Shown: positions 42,633-51,011 of the stretch, one piece after another
How positions within the stretch are numbered: the first letter of the stretch is position 1
Layout of the letters: each line of letters opens with the position of its first letter
Origin: Bacteroidia bacterium
GTDB taxonomy: Bacteria > Bacteroidota > Bacteroidia > NS11-12g > UBA955
Direction of reading: 5' to 3'
Length of the DNA: 64,000 bases
Assembly (NCBI GenBank): GCA_023228875.1
Contig: JALOAG010000001.1
Location: forward strand, 62,001-126,000
The notes under the pieces: model-generated
The model's database searches: none
What the model was told of the DNA's origin: nothing
Seen by the model: only the letters and a program-made list of their open reading frames with translations
Program-made: the position numbers and the translations under genes

Positions 42633-44957
42633 ATGAAAAAATATTGCTTAATTTTTATAACCCTATTGACAACATTGAGCTATAACATATTATCTGCTCA
42701 AGATGTCAACCCTGCTGATTTTCCGACTTTGGTTGGTTATTGGAAATTTCAAGATACCGGAGATTTGACCAAGGCGACCGTTGGAAATGATTTGATTAAA
42801 TTTGGAACAGATAAGTGGGTGCAGGGTCCTGCTTATGGTGATACGGCAATTCAAATCGGTTTGGGTTCATATTATCGGTGTTATCACAACATATCGCCCA
42901 ATGGTGGCGGGGTATTCGTTAATGAATACACGATGATGTTTGATTTTATGGTAGAAAACTTGACCAATTGGAGAACATTTTATCAAACGAATACAACCAA
43001 CTCCAATGATGGAGAATATTTTATCAAACCGGATAATGGCTCTTTGCCCGGTGCCATTGGTTCTGCTCAGATTTCCTATGACTCTGTATTTGTTGTACAA
43101 CCGTATCAATGGTATCGTTTGGTGTTATCTGTCAAGAATGATTCTTTTTATCGGATTTATATTAACGGGAATTTACTAAGAAACGGAAATTTTGATGTAA
43201 AAGATGATAGGTATTCACTCAAAGACAATGTTTTGTTTTTTGCTGATAATAATGGAGAAGATGATACAATCAATATAGCATCACTTGCTATATTCAGTTC
43301 AAGTTTAAATGCTACCGAAGTAAAATTATTAGGAACAATAGAACCCTGTATTGCATATCCAATACTCGTTGAACTGGGTAGCGATACTGCTTTTTGTGAT
43401 GGTGGCAGTGTAACCAAAAGTTTGCCTGTTCAATATGCTTATAAGTGGTTGACTGGCGACACAAGCTCTACGGTTACATTCAATACAGCCAAGCTTGGTA
43501 TAGGCACACGAAGTATTTGGGTAGAGGCAAAGGATATAAATAATTGTATCAAGCGCGACACATTTAAAGTAACGATAGCAGCACTTCCGGTTCCTGCATT
43601 AGGTTCAGATACAAGTCTTTGTGTAGATTCGGGAGCTGTTTATAACCTCAAAGCAGGGTATCTGACCGGTAATTCTTTTGAGTGGAAAAAACTACCCTCA
43701 GACTCTATTATTTCTGTGTCAAACAGTTATAATGTTGCAAAGAGCGGGGTGTATGCTGTAAAAATGAAAACAAGCTATGGTTGTGTGGGTTACGACACAG
43801 TTGATGTAACCATGAACATTAACCCACCTAAACCGATTATTTCATATAATGCACTACAATTGTGTGAGGGAGACACGTTTAATATTTCTACTTCACCCGG
43901 TTTTGCATTTTATCATTGGAATAATGGACAGACTGCTGCAAGTTTTGACCTTACCCAAAGTGCAGGGCTTGTTGTGAATGTTGAAACAGCAGAAGGGTGT
44001 ATCAGCCCCAAGTCCGACAGTATTTATTTTTATTTTAATCCGTTGCCGCCAAAGCCTCAGGTTTATGTTATTCCTGACTCTGTCTTTTGTGCAGGAGACA
44101 GCGTATCCTTGTTTATTATTGATGCTTACCAATCCATTTTATGGAATGACGGCAATCAGACTTCAATGCGAGACATAAAGCAAAGCGGTGTTTATAGTGT
44201 ACAAATAGTAGATATGAATGGATGTACCAGTCCAAGGTCGGATGAGGTCAAGATTGAAGAGCTTACAAGACCGGATAATCCCGTGTTGCTAAGCCAGGAT
44301 GGAGCAGATTTTTGTGAGGGAGATACTGCAAGATTTACTTGTCAAACCAATGCTGAACTTATTTTGTGGTCGAATGGAGATACAGGTATTGCAACCTATG
44401 TTTTGTCAAGCGGTAAATTTTCTGTAACCGCTCAAAATTTGAATGGCTGTTTTAGCTTAGAAGAAGACTCGCTCGAAATTTTGTTTCACCCAATACCGGA
44501 TGAGGCAGTGTTTGTTATATATGGTAAAGACAGCATCGCTTCCGCGTTTAGTGCATCTTTGTATGAATGGAAGGTTGACGATGTATTACAAGGCAATACA
44601 GAAAAGTCATTACCAATTGTTTTTAATAAGAAAATCAGCTTGCGTTTAGGCAACGGCTTTTGCTGGTCGGAATGGACTGACACCACACTGTCTGGTGAAA
44701 CAAGTGTCAACAGTATATTTAGCAATACTTTTAGAATGTTTCCCAATCCTACTCAAAGTATGATTGAGTTTGATTTTGACCAACCTATAAATAGAAGCAC
44801 TTTGGAAGTTAATGTTTTTTCGTTGGATGGCAAGAGGGTATTTGCCCAACAAGGTTGTCAAAGTGCAATTGATTTGAGCAATTTGGAAGCAGGACAATAT
44901 ATTGTTTATCTAATTAGTGATGCTACAATATTTGTTGGTAGGTTAATCAAACAATAA
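42633..44957 (+). CDS. LamG and Ig-like repeat protein with T9SS sorting domain
   Basis: The 774-residue protein has a signal peptide (MKKYCLIFITLLTTLSYNILSAQ). A LamG/concanavalin-like domain at about 30-235 (LVGYWKFQDTGDLTKATVG, FRIYINGNLLRN-type strands) follows. Several Ig-like or PKD-like repeats of about 80 residues come next, each with a Cys near the start and a WNxG motif (LCEGDTFNISTSPGFAFYHW, FCAGDSVSLFIIDAY, FCEGDTARFTC). The C-terminal type A sorting domain (FRMFPNPTQSMIEFDFD) ends in VGRLIKQ. It should be displayed on the surface by the type IX system. It may bind glycans; no enzyme motif is seen. Confidence 0.9.
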   Translation: MKKYCLIFITLLTTLSYNILSAQDVNPADFPTLVGYWKFQDTGDLTKATVGNDLIKFGTDKWVQGPAYGDTAIQIGLGSYYRCYHNISPNGGGVFVNEYTMMFDFMVENLTNWRTFYQTNTTNSNDGEYFIKPDNGSLPGAIGSAQISYDSVFVVQPYQWYRLVLSVKNDSFYRIYINGNLLRNGNFDVKDDRYSLKDNVLFFADNNGEDDTINIASLAIFSSSLNATEVKLLGTIEPCIAYPILVELGSDTAFCDGGSVTKSLPVQYAYKWLTGDTSSTVTFNTAKLGIGTRSIWVEAKDINNCIKRDTFKVTIAALPVPALGSDTSLCVDSGAVYNLKAGYLTGNSFEWKKLPSDSIISVSNSYNVAKSGVYAVKMKTSYGCVGYDTVDVTMNINPPKPIISYNALQLCEGDTFNISTSPGFAFYHWNNGQTAASFDLTQSAGLVVNVETAEGCISPKSDSIYFYFNPLPPKPQVYVIPDSVFCAGDSVSLFIIDAYQSILWNDGNQTSMRDIKQSGVYSVQIVDMNGCTSPRSDEVKIEELTRPDNPVLLSQDGADFCEGDTARFTCQTNAELILWSNGDTGIATYVLSSGKFSVTAQNLNGCFSLEEDSLEILFHPIPDEAVFVIYGKDSIASAFSASLYEWKVDDVLQGNTEKSLPIVFNKKISLRLGNGFCWSEWTDTTLSGETSVNSIFSNTFRMFPNPTQSMIEFDFDQPINRSTLEVNVFSLDGKRVFAQQGCQSAIDLSNLEAGQYIVYLISDATIFVGRLIKQ

Positions 44958-45022
44958 CAAAGGAATCCAGTAGAGCAAAACCACCTGAAGATACGGACAT
45001 CTTCGACTTGAATTTTAACAAT

Positions 45023-45137
<115 letters not shown>

Positions 45138-45149
45138 TTTTGAGGGTTG

Positions 45150-45157
45150 CAAAAATA
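45150..45157 (-). promoter_or_regulatory. -7 element TATTTTTG for tRNA-Ser
   Basis: The forward strand reads CAAAAATA, 12 bases before the tRNA 5' end. Confidence 0.5.
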
Positions 45158-45183
45158 ACCCAATTTTTATATTTACAAACAGA

Positions 45184-46149
45184 CTATATTTTTATCTTAT
45201 TCTTTTTTTTGTCCTCTCTCATCTTCTTGATAGAGACTTTGTTTATGCTGTGGTTCAGCTCATATCCTATCAAAATGGAATATACATTTACATAAATGAC
45301 CAGCATCAGCGCAATGATTGCACCAATGGAACCGTAGAGTTTGTTGTATGCGTTGAAATGATTTACATAAGATGAAAAAATATAAGTCATAGCAAGCGAA
45401 AGCACTGTTGCCACAATACTACCCGGTGAAAAGAACTTCCATTTGGCGATACTTGAATGACCTATATAGTATATAAATGAAATAATGAAGAATACTAAGG
45501 AAGCAAGAATGATAACTTCGAATACACTCAAACCTATATTGAGAATGAACTCATTCACACCCAGATTGGCTATTAATGTTGATATATAAACGCTGGCAAG
45601 CTTTACAATGATGGCAAGTATCAATAACATTGAAACAATAAAGGTAATTCCGATGCTTCTCATGCGCTTTTTAAAAAAATTCCTCTTTTTGCGTATGTCG
45701 TCTTCCATTGAAGATTCAAAAGCTTTGATTAATGTATGAAAACCATTGCTCGCAAAATAAATAGCAGTCAAGAAACCCACGCTCAACAATCCGGTTCTTT
45801 GAATACTTAAAATATCCGATACGGTATCTTGTATTGTTTTGAATGTAGCATCAGGCAGAAAATCTTCCATCATGCTTAACACTTTTCCTTGTATATCATT
45901 TATTGGGAAGTAAGCTATTAACGTAAAAAGGAAAATGATGGAGGGAAACAATGCCAAGAAGAAATTGAAAGAAAGAGCACCTGCATATAGATTAAACCTT
46001 TGTTTGCCTACGTAACTCAAAAACAAACTCGCCACTTCATACAAAGAAGCTCCCTCAAAACCCGGCAAATAGATGGCATCAGTGATTTTTTCTATCACCC
46101 TCTTTACTTGTGTGTATAAATCCTTTACTATCTGTATAGGTGCTAACAT
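45184..46149 (-). CDS. YihY/BrkB-family membrane protein
   Basis: The 321-residue protein has six hydrophobic helices and the YihY (BrkB, formerly 'RNase BN') pattern: YAGALSFNFFLALFPSIIFLFTLIAYFP, GLLSVGFLTAIYFASNGFHTLIKAFE, and the C-terminal YGSIGAIIALMLVIYVNVYSILIGYELNHSI. The family function is not firmly known; the old nuclease claim does not hold for this family. It is the third gene of a reverse-strand group with the methyltransferase (four bases upstream) and the DUF349 gene. Confidence 0.92.
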   Translation of the reverse strand: MLAPIQIVKDLYTQVKRVIEKITDAIYLPGFEGASLYEVASLFLSYVGKQRFNLYAGALSFNFFLALFPSIIFLFTLIAYFPINDIQGKVLSMMEDFLPDATFKTIQDTVSDILSIQRTGLLSVGFLTAIYFASNGFHTLIKAFESSMEDDIRKKRNFFKKRMRSIGITFIVSMLLILAIIVKLASVYISTLIANLGVNEFILNIGLSVFEVIILASLVFFIISFIYYIGHSSIAKWKFFSPGSIVATVLSLAMTYIFSSYVNHFNAYNKLYGSIGAIIALMLVIYVNVYSILIGYELNHSINKVSIKKMREDKKKNKIKI

Positions 46150-46153
46150 TTCT

Positions 46154-46942
46154 CTAAAATCTTAATACAAAATGTTCTTTTTCTTGTTGCTGGCGCAAAA
46201 ATACAATTCCCATAAAAAACAAGTCAATCGATACACGCACCTTTTCATGGTTTTTTATAATTTCCCAACATTCATGCATGTCTTCACTCCAACGAATATC
46301 ATCAAAAACAAAAATGGTATCATTGTGTGATTTTTCGAGGAACATTTCAAAATATTTCAGTGTGGCATCTTTCTTATGGTTGCCGTCTATGAAAGCGTAA
46401 TCAACTCGAGGCAGTTGTGTAAGCAATGCCGGCAAGGCGTTGTCAAATACGCCATGAAAAAGCTGTACACTGTCTTGCAAACCAATTTTGTTAAAATTAA
46501 AATGGGCTATTTCTGCTATTTTAAGACTGCCTTCTATGGTAAAAAGTTTTCCTTGTGTCAATGCAATTGCTTGGTACATTGCACTCATGCCAAAGTTTGT
46601 TCCAAGTTCAATGGCAATTTCGGGTTGATAATACCGACAAATCCGGTATAGTAGTTTTGCGTATTTACTGTTTTTGGAAGAACGTGCAACTAATTTAGCT
46701 AATGGTGCTTTGTAAGTCTTTTTGCCGGATGCTCCAAAGTCATCAACAGCAATGGTAGCAGCAGAACTTAACATCCGTTGACGTACAAGCTCAATATCAT
46801 AAAAACGAGGGTCTTCGATCCGTTTGTATAATACATTTTCAGCAAATTCATAAACAAAGGGAGAGTGAGTGCCATGCCTGCTTTTGGCAAAGAGTAGGTA
46901 GCCAATATATTCCGGCAGGAGTGCCGCTCCTCTAAAAAACAT
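46154..46942 (-). CDS. Class I SAM-dependent methyltransferase
   Basis: The 262-residue protein has a Rossmann methyltransferase core. Motif I is AIELGTNFGMSAMYQAIAL, the acidic loop is LFTIEGSLKIAEIAHFNF, and the later motif is VDYAFIDGNHKKDATLKYFEMFLEK. This arrangement is close to O-methyltransferase / macrocin-type families. The substrate is unknown. Its start shares one base with the DUF349 stop (TAATG), so it is translationally coupled. Confidence 0.88.
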   Translation of the reverse strand: MFFRGAALLPEYIGYLLFAKSRHGTHSPFVYEFAENVLYKRIEDPRFYDIELVRQRMLSSAATIAVDDFGASGKKTYKAPLAKLVARSSKNSKYAKLLYRICRYYQPEIAIELGTNFGMSAMYQAIALTQGKLFTIEGSLKIAEIAHFNFNKIGLQDSVQLFHGVFDNALPALLTQLPRVDYAFIDGNHKKDATLKYFEMFLEKSHNDTIFVFDDIRWSEDMHECWEIIKNHEKVRVSIDLFFMGIVFLRQQQEKEHFVLRF

Positions 46943-48801
46943 TATTTACGTATTACTGAACGAAGCATTTTAAGTTCTGCTTCTAATTTCTGTATTTGCT
47001 CATGAGTTTTAGCAATTTTGACTTCAAATTGTTTTTTGAGCGTATCTGCTCCCTTTGAATTGGCAAAGAACCCTAGATTGTTCTCAAAAGTCTTAATCTC
47101 CTCCGACAAAGTTCTGATTCTGCCTGTCAGTTTTCTTTCTTCGTCTTTCAATAAGCCAAAGCTGTTAGGTTTTTGTGCCAACATCTCATAGTGTTCCTTC
47201 AATCTACCTTGTTTGAATTCATCAGTAGAAAGCTTGAATTTGTTGAGTATTGCATCGTTGATAGTTTCAAATTTCTTTGTAATATCTTGAAACTTTGCCC
47301 TGGGCACAAATCCAATTTGATTCCATTGCTTCTGAAATCCGCGCAGTTGTTCAAATACTTTGTCTTTGTTTTCTTCTCCGCTATCATGCAACGCTTGCAG
47401 CGCAGTCAATATTGATTCTTTTGCTTTTAGATTCTCCTTTTCTTCTTCTTTGGCAGCAGTTCTGTGTATATCTCTGCGTTTAAAAAATGCATCACATGCA
47501 GCCCTGAACCGGCTCCATATCTCATCAGAATATTTATTGGGAACCGGTCCTATGGATTTCCATTCTTCTTGTAACTTGATAAGTTCCAAACCGGTTCTTT
47601 CAAAATCGTTGCTATCGCTTATTTTCTCTGCCTTTTCACACAACTTGAGTTTGAGTGCATAGTTCTTTTCTCTGTCTTGGTTAATATCTGCAAAGAATTC
47701 TTTTCTGTGTTTGTAAAAATTGTTTTGTGCTTCTCTAAAGCGTTTCCATATCTGGTCGCTCACAAATTCAGGCACGGGTCCTATGGATTTCCATTCGGCA
47801 AACAAGGCTTCAATTTCCTCAACCTTTTGATTCCATTCTTTAGGAGTTTTGTATTCGATTGAAGAAAGTTGCTCCGCCTTTTCGCATATAACAGTCTTGA
47901 GTTCAAGGTTTTGTTTGCGCTTTTCTTTAAGCTCTTCAATAACTGCTTTGTTTCTTTCAATTATTTTATCAGAAGCAGCTTTGAAGCGTTGCCAGATGTC
48001 TTCTGTAAATTCTTTAGGAACAGGACCTATGTTTTTGTAATCTTCATGCAATTTGTTCAATAAAATATGTGAGTGTTTTACAGAAGATTGTTCTTCAAAA
48101 AGCTCTCCGACTTTCTTAATGAGTTCAATTTTCGCCTCTAAGTTTTTTTGACGATCAAGCTCTTTCAATTCGTGATAAATACTCAAATTGTCATAAAACT
48201 TATCTAATAAGAAACGGTATTTTTCCCAAAGTCCATCCATCTGTCCACGAGGAACTCTGCGGATTTGTCGCCATTCTTGTTGTAGTTTTTTGAGTTCTTC
48301 CAAGCTGTTTTCTGTTTCTTCTGATTCAGTTAACACTTGAATTTTATCTAAAATCTCGTTTTTGAGTTTAAGGTTGATTAGTTTTTCTTCTTCTGCTCTT
48401 GCTTTTTCTTGTGCTCTTCTTTCCAAGAATCTTGTATAGGATTGATAGAACTCATTTTTGAGCGCATCAACCGGTGCTCTGAAATCCCTTGGTTCGTTGC
48501 CTGCTGCAACAAATTCTTTTAATAACCCTTCTCTCTCTTTTTTAATGATATCGTCAAACAGTACACGCATCTTTTTGTAGGACTCATGTGCTTCGGTTAT
48601 ACCCGGAGAAAAGATTAATTCTTTTGCCTTTTGCACAAACTCTTCTTTGCCAAAGCCGGAATAATCAGTACGGTCAGTAGCTGTTTCCGTTTCTTCGAAT
48701 TCTGTCTCTTCCTCTTGTTCATTTCCTGCGTGTTCAAGAGCCTCAATCTTTTTTACCTCATCCTCTTCGTGTAGGTTGTCTTGCGTTATTTTATCAGTCA
48801 T
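46942..48801 (-). CDS. DUF349 repeat protein
   Basis: The 619-residue protein is mostly alpha-helical and built from about six DUF349 repeats of about 70-75 residues. Each carries a W-KSIGPVP-like core and an R/K-rich helix (EEWKSIGPVPNKYSDEIWSRFRAACDAFFKRR, EWKSIGPVPEF, DYKNIGPVPKEF). The N-terminus is acidic and probably disordered. The function is unknown; such proteins are near-universal in Bacteroidota. The ATG at 48801 is chosen because the -7 box TATCTTTG lies at 48840-48833; the longer frame from 48876 would run into the divergent gene. Confidence 0.9.
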   Translation of the reverse strand: MTDKITQDNLHEEDEVKKIEALEHAGNEQEEETEFEETETATDRTDYSGFGKEEFVQKAKELIFSPGITEAHESYKKMRVLFDDIIKKEREGLLKEFVAAGNEPRDFRAPVDALKNEFYQSYTRFLERRAQEKARAEEEKLINLKLKNEILDKIQVLTESEETENSLEELKKLQQEWRQIRRVPRGQMDGLWEKYRFLLDKFYDNLSIYHELKELDRQKNLEAKIELIKKVGELFEEQSSVKHSHILLNKLHEDYKNIGPVPKEFTEDIWQRFKAASDKIIERNKAVIEELKEKRKQNLELKTVICEKAEQLSSIEYKTPKEWNQKVEEIEALFAEWKSIGPVPEFVSDQIWKRFREAQNNFYKHRKEFFADINQDREKNYALKLKLCEKAEKISDSNDFERTGLELIKLQEEWKSIGPVPNKYSDEIWSRFRAACDAFFKRRDIHRTAAKEEEKENLKAKESILTALQALHDSGEENKDKVFEQLRGFQKQWNQIGFVPRAKFQDITKKFETINDAILNKFKLSTDEFKQGRLKEHYEMLAQKPNSFGLLKDEERKLTGRIRTLSEEIKTFENNLGFFANSKGADTLKKQFEVKIAKTHEQIQKLEAELKMLRSVIRK

Positions 48802-48832
48802 TTTAGTTTCTGAGTGATTTTGTAAAGGGGTG

Positions 48833-48840
48833 CAAAGATA
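48833..48840 (-). promoter_or_regulatory. -7 element TATCTTTG for the DUF349 operon
   Basis: The forward strand reads CAAAGATA, 31 bases before the ATG at 48801. It is back to back with the identical octamer of the forward gene. Confidence 0.6.
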
Positions 48841-48851
48841 AAAAAATCCAC

Positions 48852-48859
48852 TATCTTTG
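48852..48859 (+). promoter_or_regulatory. -7 element TATCTTTG for the HMG-CoA lyase gene
   Basis: This perfect match lies 18 bases before the ATG at 48878. Its upstream region overlaps the divergent promoter at 48833-48840. Confidence 0.6.
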
Positions 48860-48877
48860 ACAGCCTCGAAATTCATT

Positions 48878-49726
48878 ATGACTGTAAAGATTGTTGAGTG
48901 TCCGAGAGATGCTATGCAGGGGCTTCATATTCAGATACCTACTGCTGTGAAAATTGAGTATATAAACACTCTTTTAGCTTGTAATTTTGATGTGTTGGAC
49001 TGTGGCAGTTTTGTTTCTTCTCATGCAATTCCACAACTTGCAGACTCCAAAGAGGTTTTACAAGGCATAAATGAAAAAGGAAATACTAAACTATTGGTGA
49101 TTGTTGCCAATGTGAGAGGAGCGCAAGAGGCGTGTGCTATTCAAAAAATTGACTTTCTTGGTTATCCATTTTCTGTTTCTGATATTTTTCAAAGAAGAAA
49201 CACCAATAAAAGCAGAGAGGAATCGTATGTAATTTTAAATCAAATTCAACAAATGGCATTGCAATACGACAAGCAGACCGTAGCCTATATTTCAATGGGT
49301 TTTGGAAATCCTTATGGTGAACCTTGGTCTATTGCATTAGTGGAAGATTGGGTTGCTAAGGTTATAGATTTAGGCATTAAAACTATTTCATTGAGTGATA
49401 CTGTCGGAAAAGCGAATCCGGAGGATATTTTTGCTTTATTTTCTCATTTAATTCCTACTTTTCCTGATATAGAATTTGGTGCACATCTCCATACGCGACC
49501 GGACAATTGGGAAAGCAATGTGGAAGCAGCTTTTAGAGCCGGATGCAGAAGGTTTGACGGTGCTGTCAAAGGCTATGGCGGGTGTCCTTTTGCAGAAGAT
49601 GCTTTGACTGGAAACTTGCCTACAGAAAATCTGATACATTTTATTGAAATTAGAGGGGAGAAACACAAGGTGATTAAAGACAAATTCAACCATTCGCTCA
49701 ATTTAGCTCTCAAAGTTTTTGCATAG
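48878..49726 (+). CDS. Hydroxymethylglutaryl-CoA lyase
   Basis: The 282-residue TIM-barrel enzyme has the HMGL-like marks: KIVECPRDAMQG with the catalytic Arg-Asp pair, DVLDCGSFVS, ISLSDTVGKANPEDI, EFGAHLHTRPDNW with metal-binding histidines, and GGCPFA with the active-site cysteine at residue 236. It cleaves 3-hydroxy-3-methylglutaryl-CoA to acetoacetate and acetyl-CoA at the end of leucine breakdown. The first motif reads ECPRDAMQ instead of the common VGPRDGLQ. The ATG at 48878 follows the -7 box. Confidence 0.92.
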   Translation: MTVKIVECPRDAMQGLHIQIPTAVKIEYINTLLACNFDVLDCGSFVSSHAIPQLADSKEVLQGINEKGNTKLLVIVANVRGAQEACAIQKIDFLGYPFSVSDIFQRRNTNKSREESYVILNQIQQMALQYDKQTVAYISMGFGNPYGEPWSIALVEDWVAKVIDLGIKTISLSDTVGKANPEDIFALFSHLIPTFPDIEFGAHLHTRPDNWESNVEAAFRAGCRRFDGAVKGYGGCPFAEDALTGNLPTENLIHFIEIRGEKHKVIKDKFNHSLNLALKVFA

Positions 49727-49799
49727 CATTATGCAGGGCTGCATTAATTTTACTAAATATATTGGCAAAACTTTGAAAAGGGTTGATTTGTATAGAGAG

Positions 49800-49873
49800 T
49801 GGAGCATATCGGAGTCGAACCGATGACCTCTACAATGCCATTGTAGCGCTCTAGCCAGCTGAGCTAATGCCCC
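49800..49873 (-). tRNA. tRNA-Ala (GGC)
   Basis: The minus strand folds as a 74-base cloverleaf. GGGGCAT pairs with ATGCTCC (one G-T pair), the D-arm is AGCTC-AGCTGGCTA-GAGC, and the anticodon stem CTACA/TGTAG frames ATGGCAT with anticodon GGC. The T-arm is ATCGG-TTCGACT-CCGAT. The discriminator is A and CCA is not encoded. The G3-T70 wobble at the third pair is the alanine identity element. A TATTATTG box, one mismatch from consensus, lies at 49897-49890. Confidence 0.95.
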
Positions 49874-50234
49874 TTCGGATTTGAGCTTGCAATAATAGTT
49901 GTTTTTCTGTGATATTTTGGTTTGCATTTATTCCTTGACGTAATCTATTGTGTATGAAGCCGTACCTTGTAATGATATAGTAGTCCATAGATTTAATAAA
50001 AATAGAGCATTTTTGAGTTTAATAAAAACTCGTTTTTGTTTTGCGTTTCAATAAATAGTATAACTATAATTATAATATTATCCACAGTCATATTCCTAAA
50101 TCAGTCTGATTGTCTTTTGCATTTCTATTGGTATTAAACACTTTTTGAGGGAATAAAATTAGGGGTTGTTTGTTCTTTCTTGTTATTTGTATATTGGTAA
50201 ATAAAAAAATATTTTTAATAAATTGGAATAAATA

Positions 50235-50242
50235 TACATTTG
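50235..50242 (+). promoter_or_regulatory. -7 element TACATTTG for the surface-protein pair
   Basis: This perfect TAnnTTTG match lies 65 bases before the ATG at 50308. It leaves room for a structured leader. Confidence 0.55.
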
Positions 50243-50255
50243 CGCATGAATCTAA

Positions 50256-50285
50256 CCAATAAAAGTATCAAAATGCTTTTATTGG
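50256..50285 (+). promoter_or_regulatory. Leader hairpin: 10-bp perfect inverted repeat
   Basis: CCAATAAAAG and CTTTTATTGG are perfect complements with a 10-base loop. The repeat lies between the -7 box and the ATG at 50308. No T-tract follows, so it is more likely an mRNA stability or control structure than a terminator. Confidence 0.6.
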
Positions 50286-50307
50286 AGATTAAATCAAAAA
50301 CAGTAAT

Positions 50308-50997
50308 ATGAGAACAACGATTACCGCCACTTTTAAGCACAGCATCAAACCTCCGCTATGGATGTTAGCTGTCGGATTTTTACTCTGCTCATTCATGCAG
50401 GTAAAAGCAACAGACCTTGAGAATATCATTCCTTATAAAGGGAAGATAACCCGAGATGTTGAACTATCTTCCACCTCTACATGGACAATTAAGCAATCAG
50501 GAAATGTTTTTGCAAGCGGAATGGGAGAAACCCTGTTAGATTTCTCATTTAATATTCCCGGAGATTACACCATTGAAATTAACGAGACTGATGTAACCAA
50601 ACAACACCATGATGAATGTGAGCATACCGAGTGGCCGATTGTAATGAACATAACAGTAAGTCCGGTACGCATGACTTTTGACATGAGTTCCTTGGCATTG
50701 TCTGAAGACATCATAGGCGGGAAGGATATGACAGGCAGCACATTGACTATCTCTGTGTTTGTAGAGACATTTAACAACCAGCCTGTAACCTTGACCTATC
50801 CACAGTTCAGAAGCGCGGGTATAGAAACCACAATTGAAGGTAGCTTACCCAATCCGGCAACCATACTCATGCCCGGTATCAATCTACTGCAATACGATTT
50901 GAAAGGTGCAGCTACCTCCGGAACCTATATTATGTTTGACTTGATTGATTACAATGGTCTGACACAGTGTTACTATAAACAGGAAATGATTCCATAA
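50308..50997 (+). CDS. Secreted protein of unknown function
   Basis: The 229-residue protein has a long positively charged lead and a signal peptide (PPLWMLAVGFLLCSFMQVKA). The rest is beta-rich (ITRDVELSSTSTWTIKQSG, FNIPGDYTIEIN, MNITVSPVRMTFDMSSLALS). I recognise no family. There is no T9SS tail and no lipobox. It lies 14 bp before the 1340-residue T9SS protein and probably shares its transcript, so it may be a periplasmic or surface partner of it. Confidence 0.75.
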   Translation: MRTTITATFKHSIKPPLWMLAVGFLLCSFMQVKATDLENIIPYKGKITRDVELSSTSTWTIKQSGNVFASGMGETLLDFSFNIPGDYTIEINETDVTKQHHDECEHTEWPIVMNITVSPVRMTFDMSSLALSEDIIGGKDMTGSTLTISVFVETFNNQPVTLTYPQFRSAGIETTIEGSLPNPATILMPGINLLQYDLKGAATSGTYIMFDLIDYNGLTQCYYKQEMIP

Positions 50998-51011
50998 ATT
51001 ACACACAAACA

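Larger units (their letters stand above)
49874..50307. other. AT-rich intergenic region before the surface-protein pair
   Basis: This 434-bp gap has no credible open frame. It holds a weak hairpin (GAGTTT-AAACTC, 50015-50031, then a short T-tract), the -7 box at 50235-50242 and the leader inverted repeat at 50256-50285. The A+T content is visibly high, with runs such as TATAACTATAATTATAATAT. Confidence 0.6.

Noticed and set aside
45184..46149. Annotation of the BrkB-like gene as ribonuclease BN
   Set aside because: The protein is a multi-helix membrane protein without nuclease motifs; the RNase BN name belongs to a different family.
50015..50037. Hairpin GAGTTT-AAACTC plus T-tract as a terminator
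   Set aside because: The stem is only six A/T-rich pairs and does not lie directly after a gene end, so it is too weak to call.
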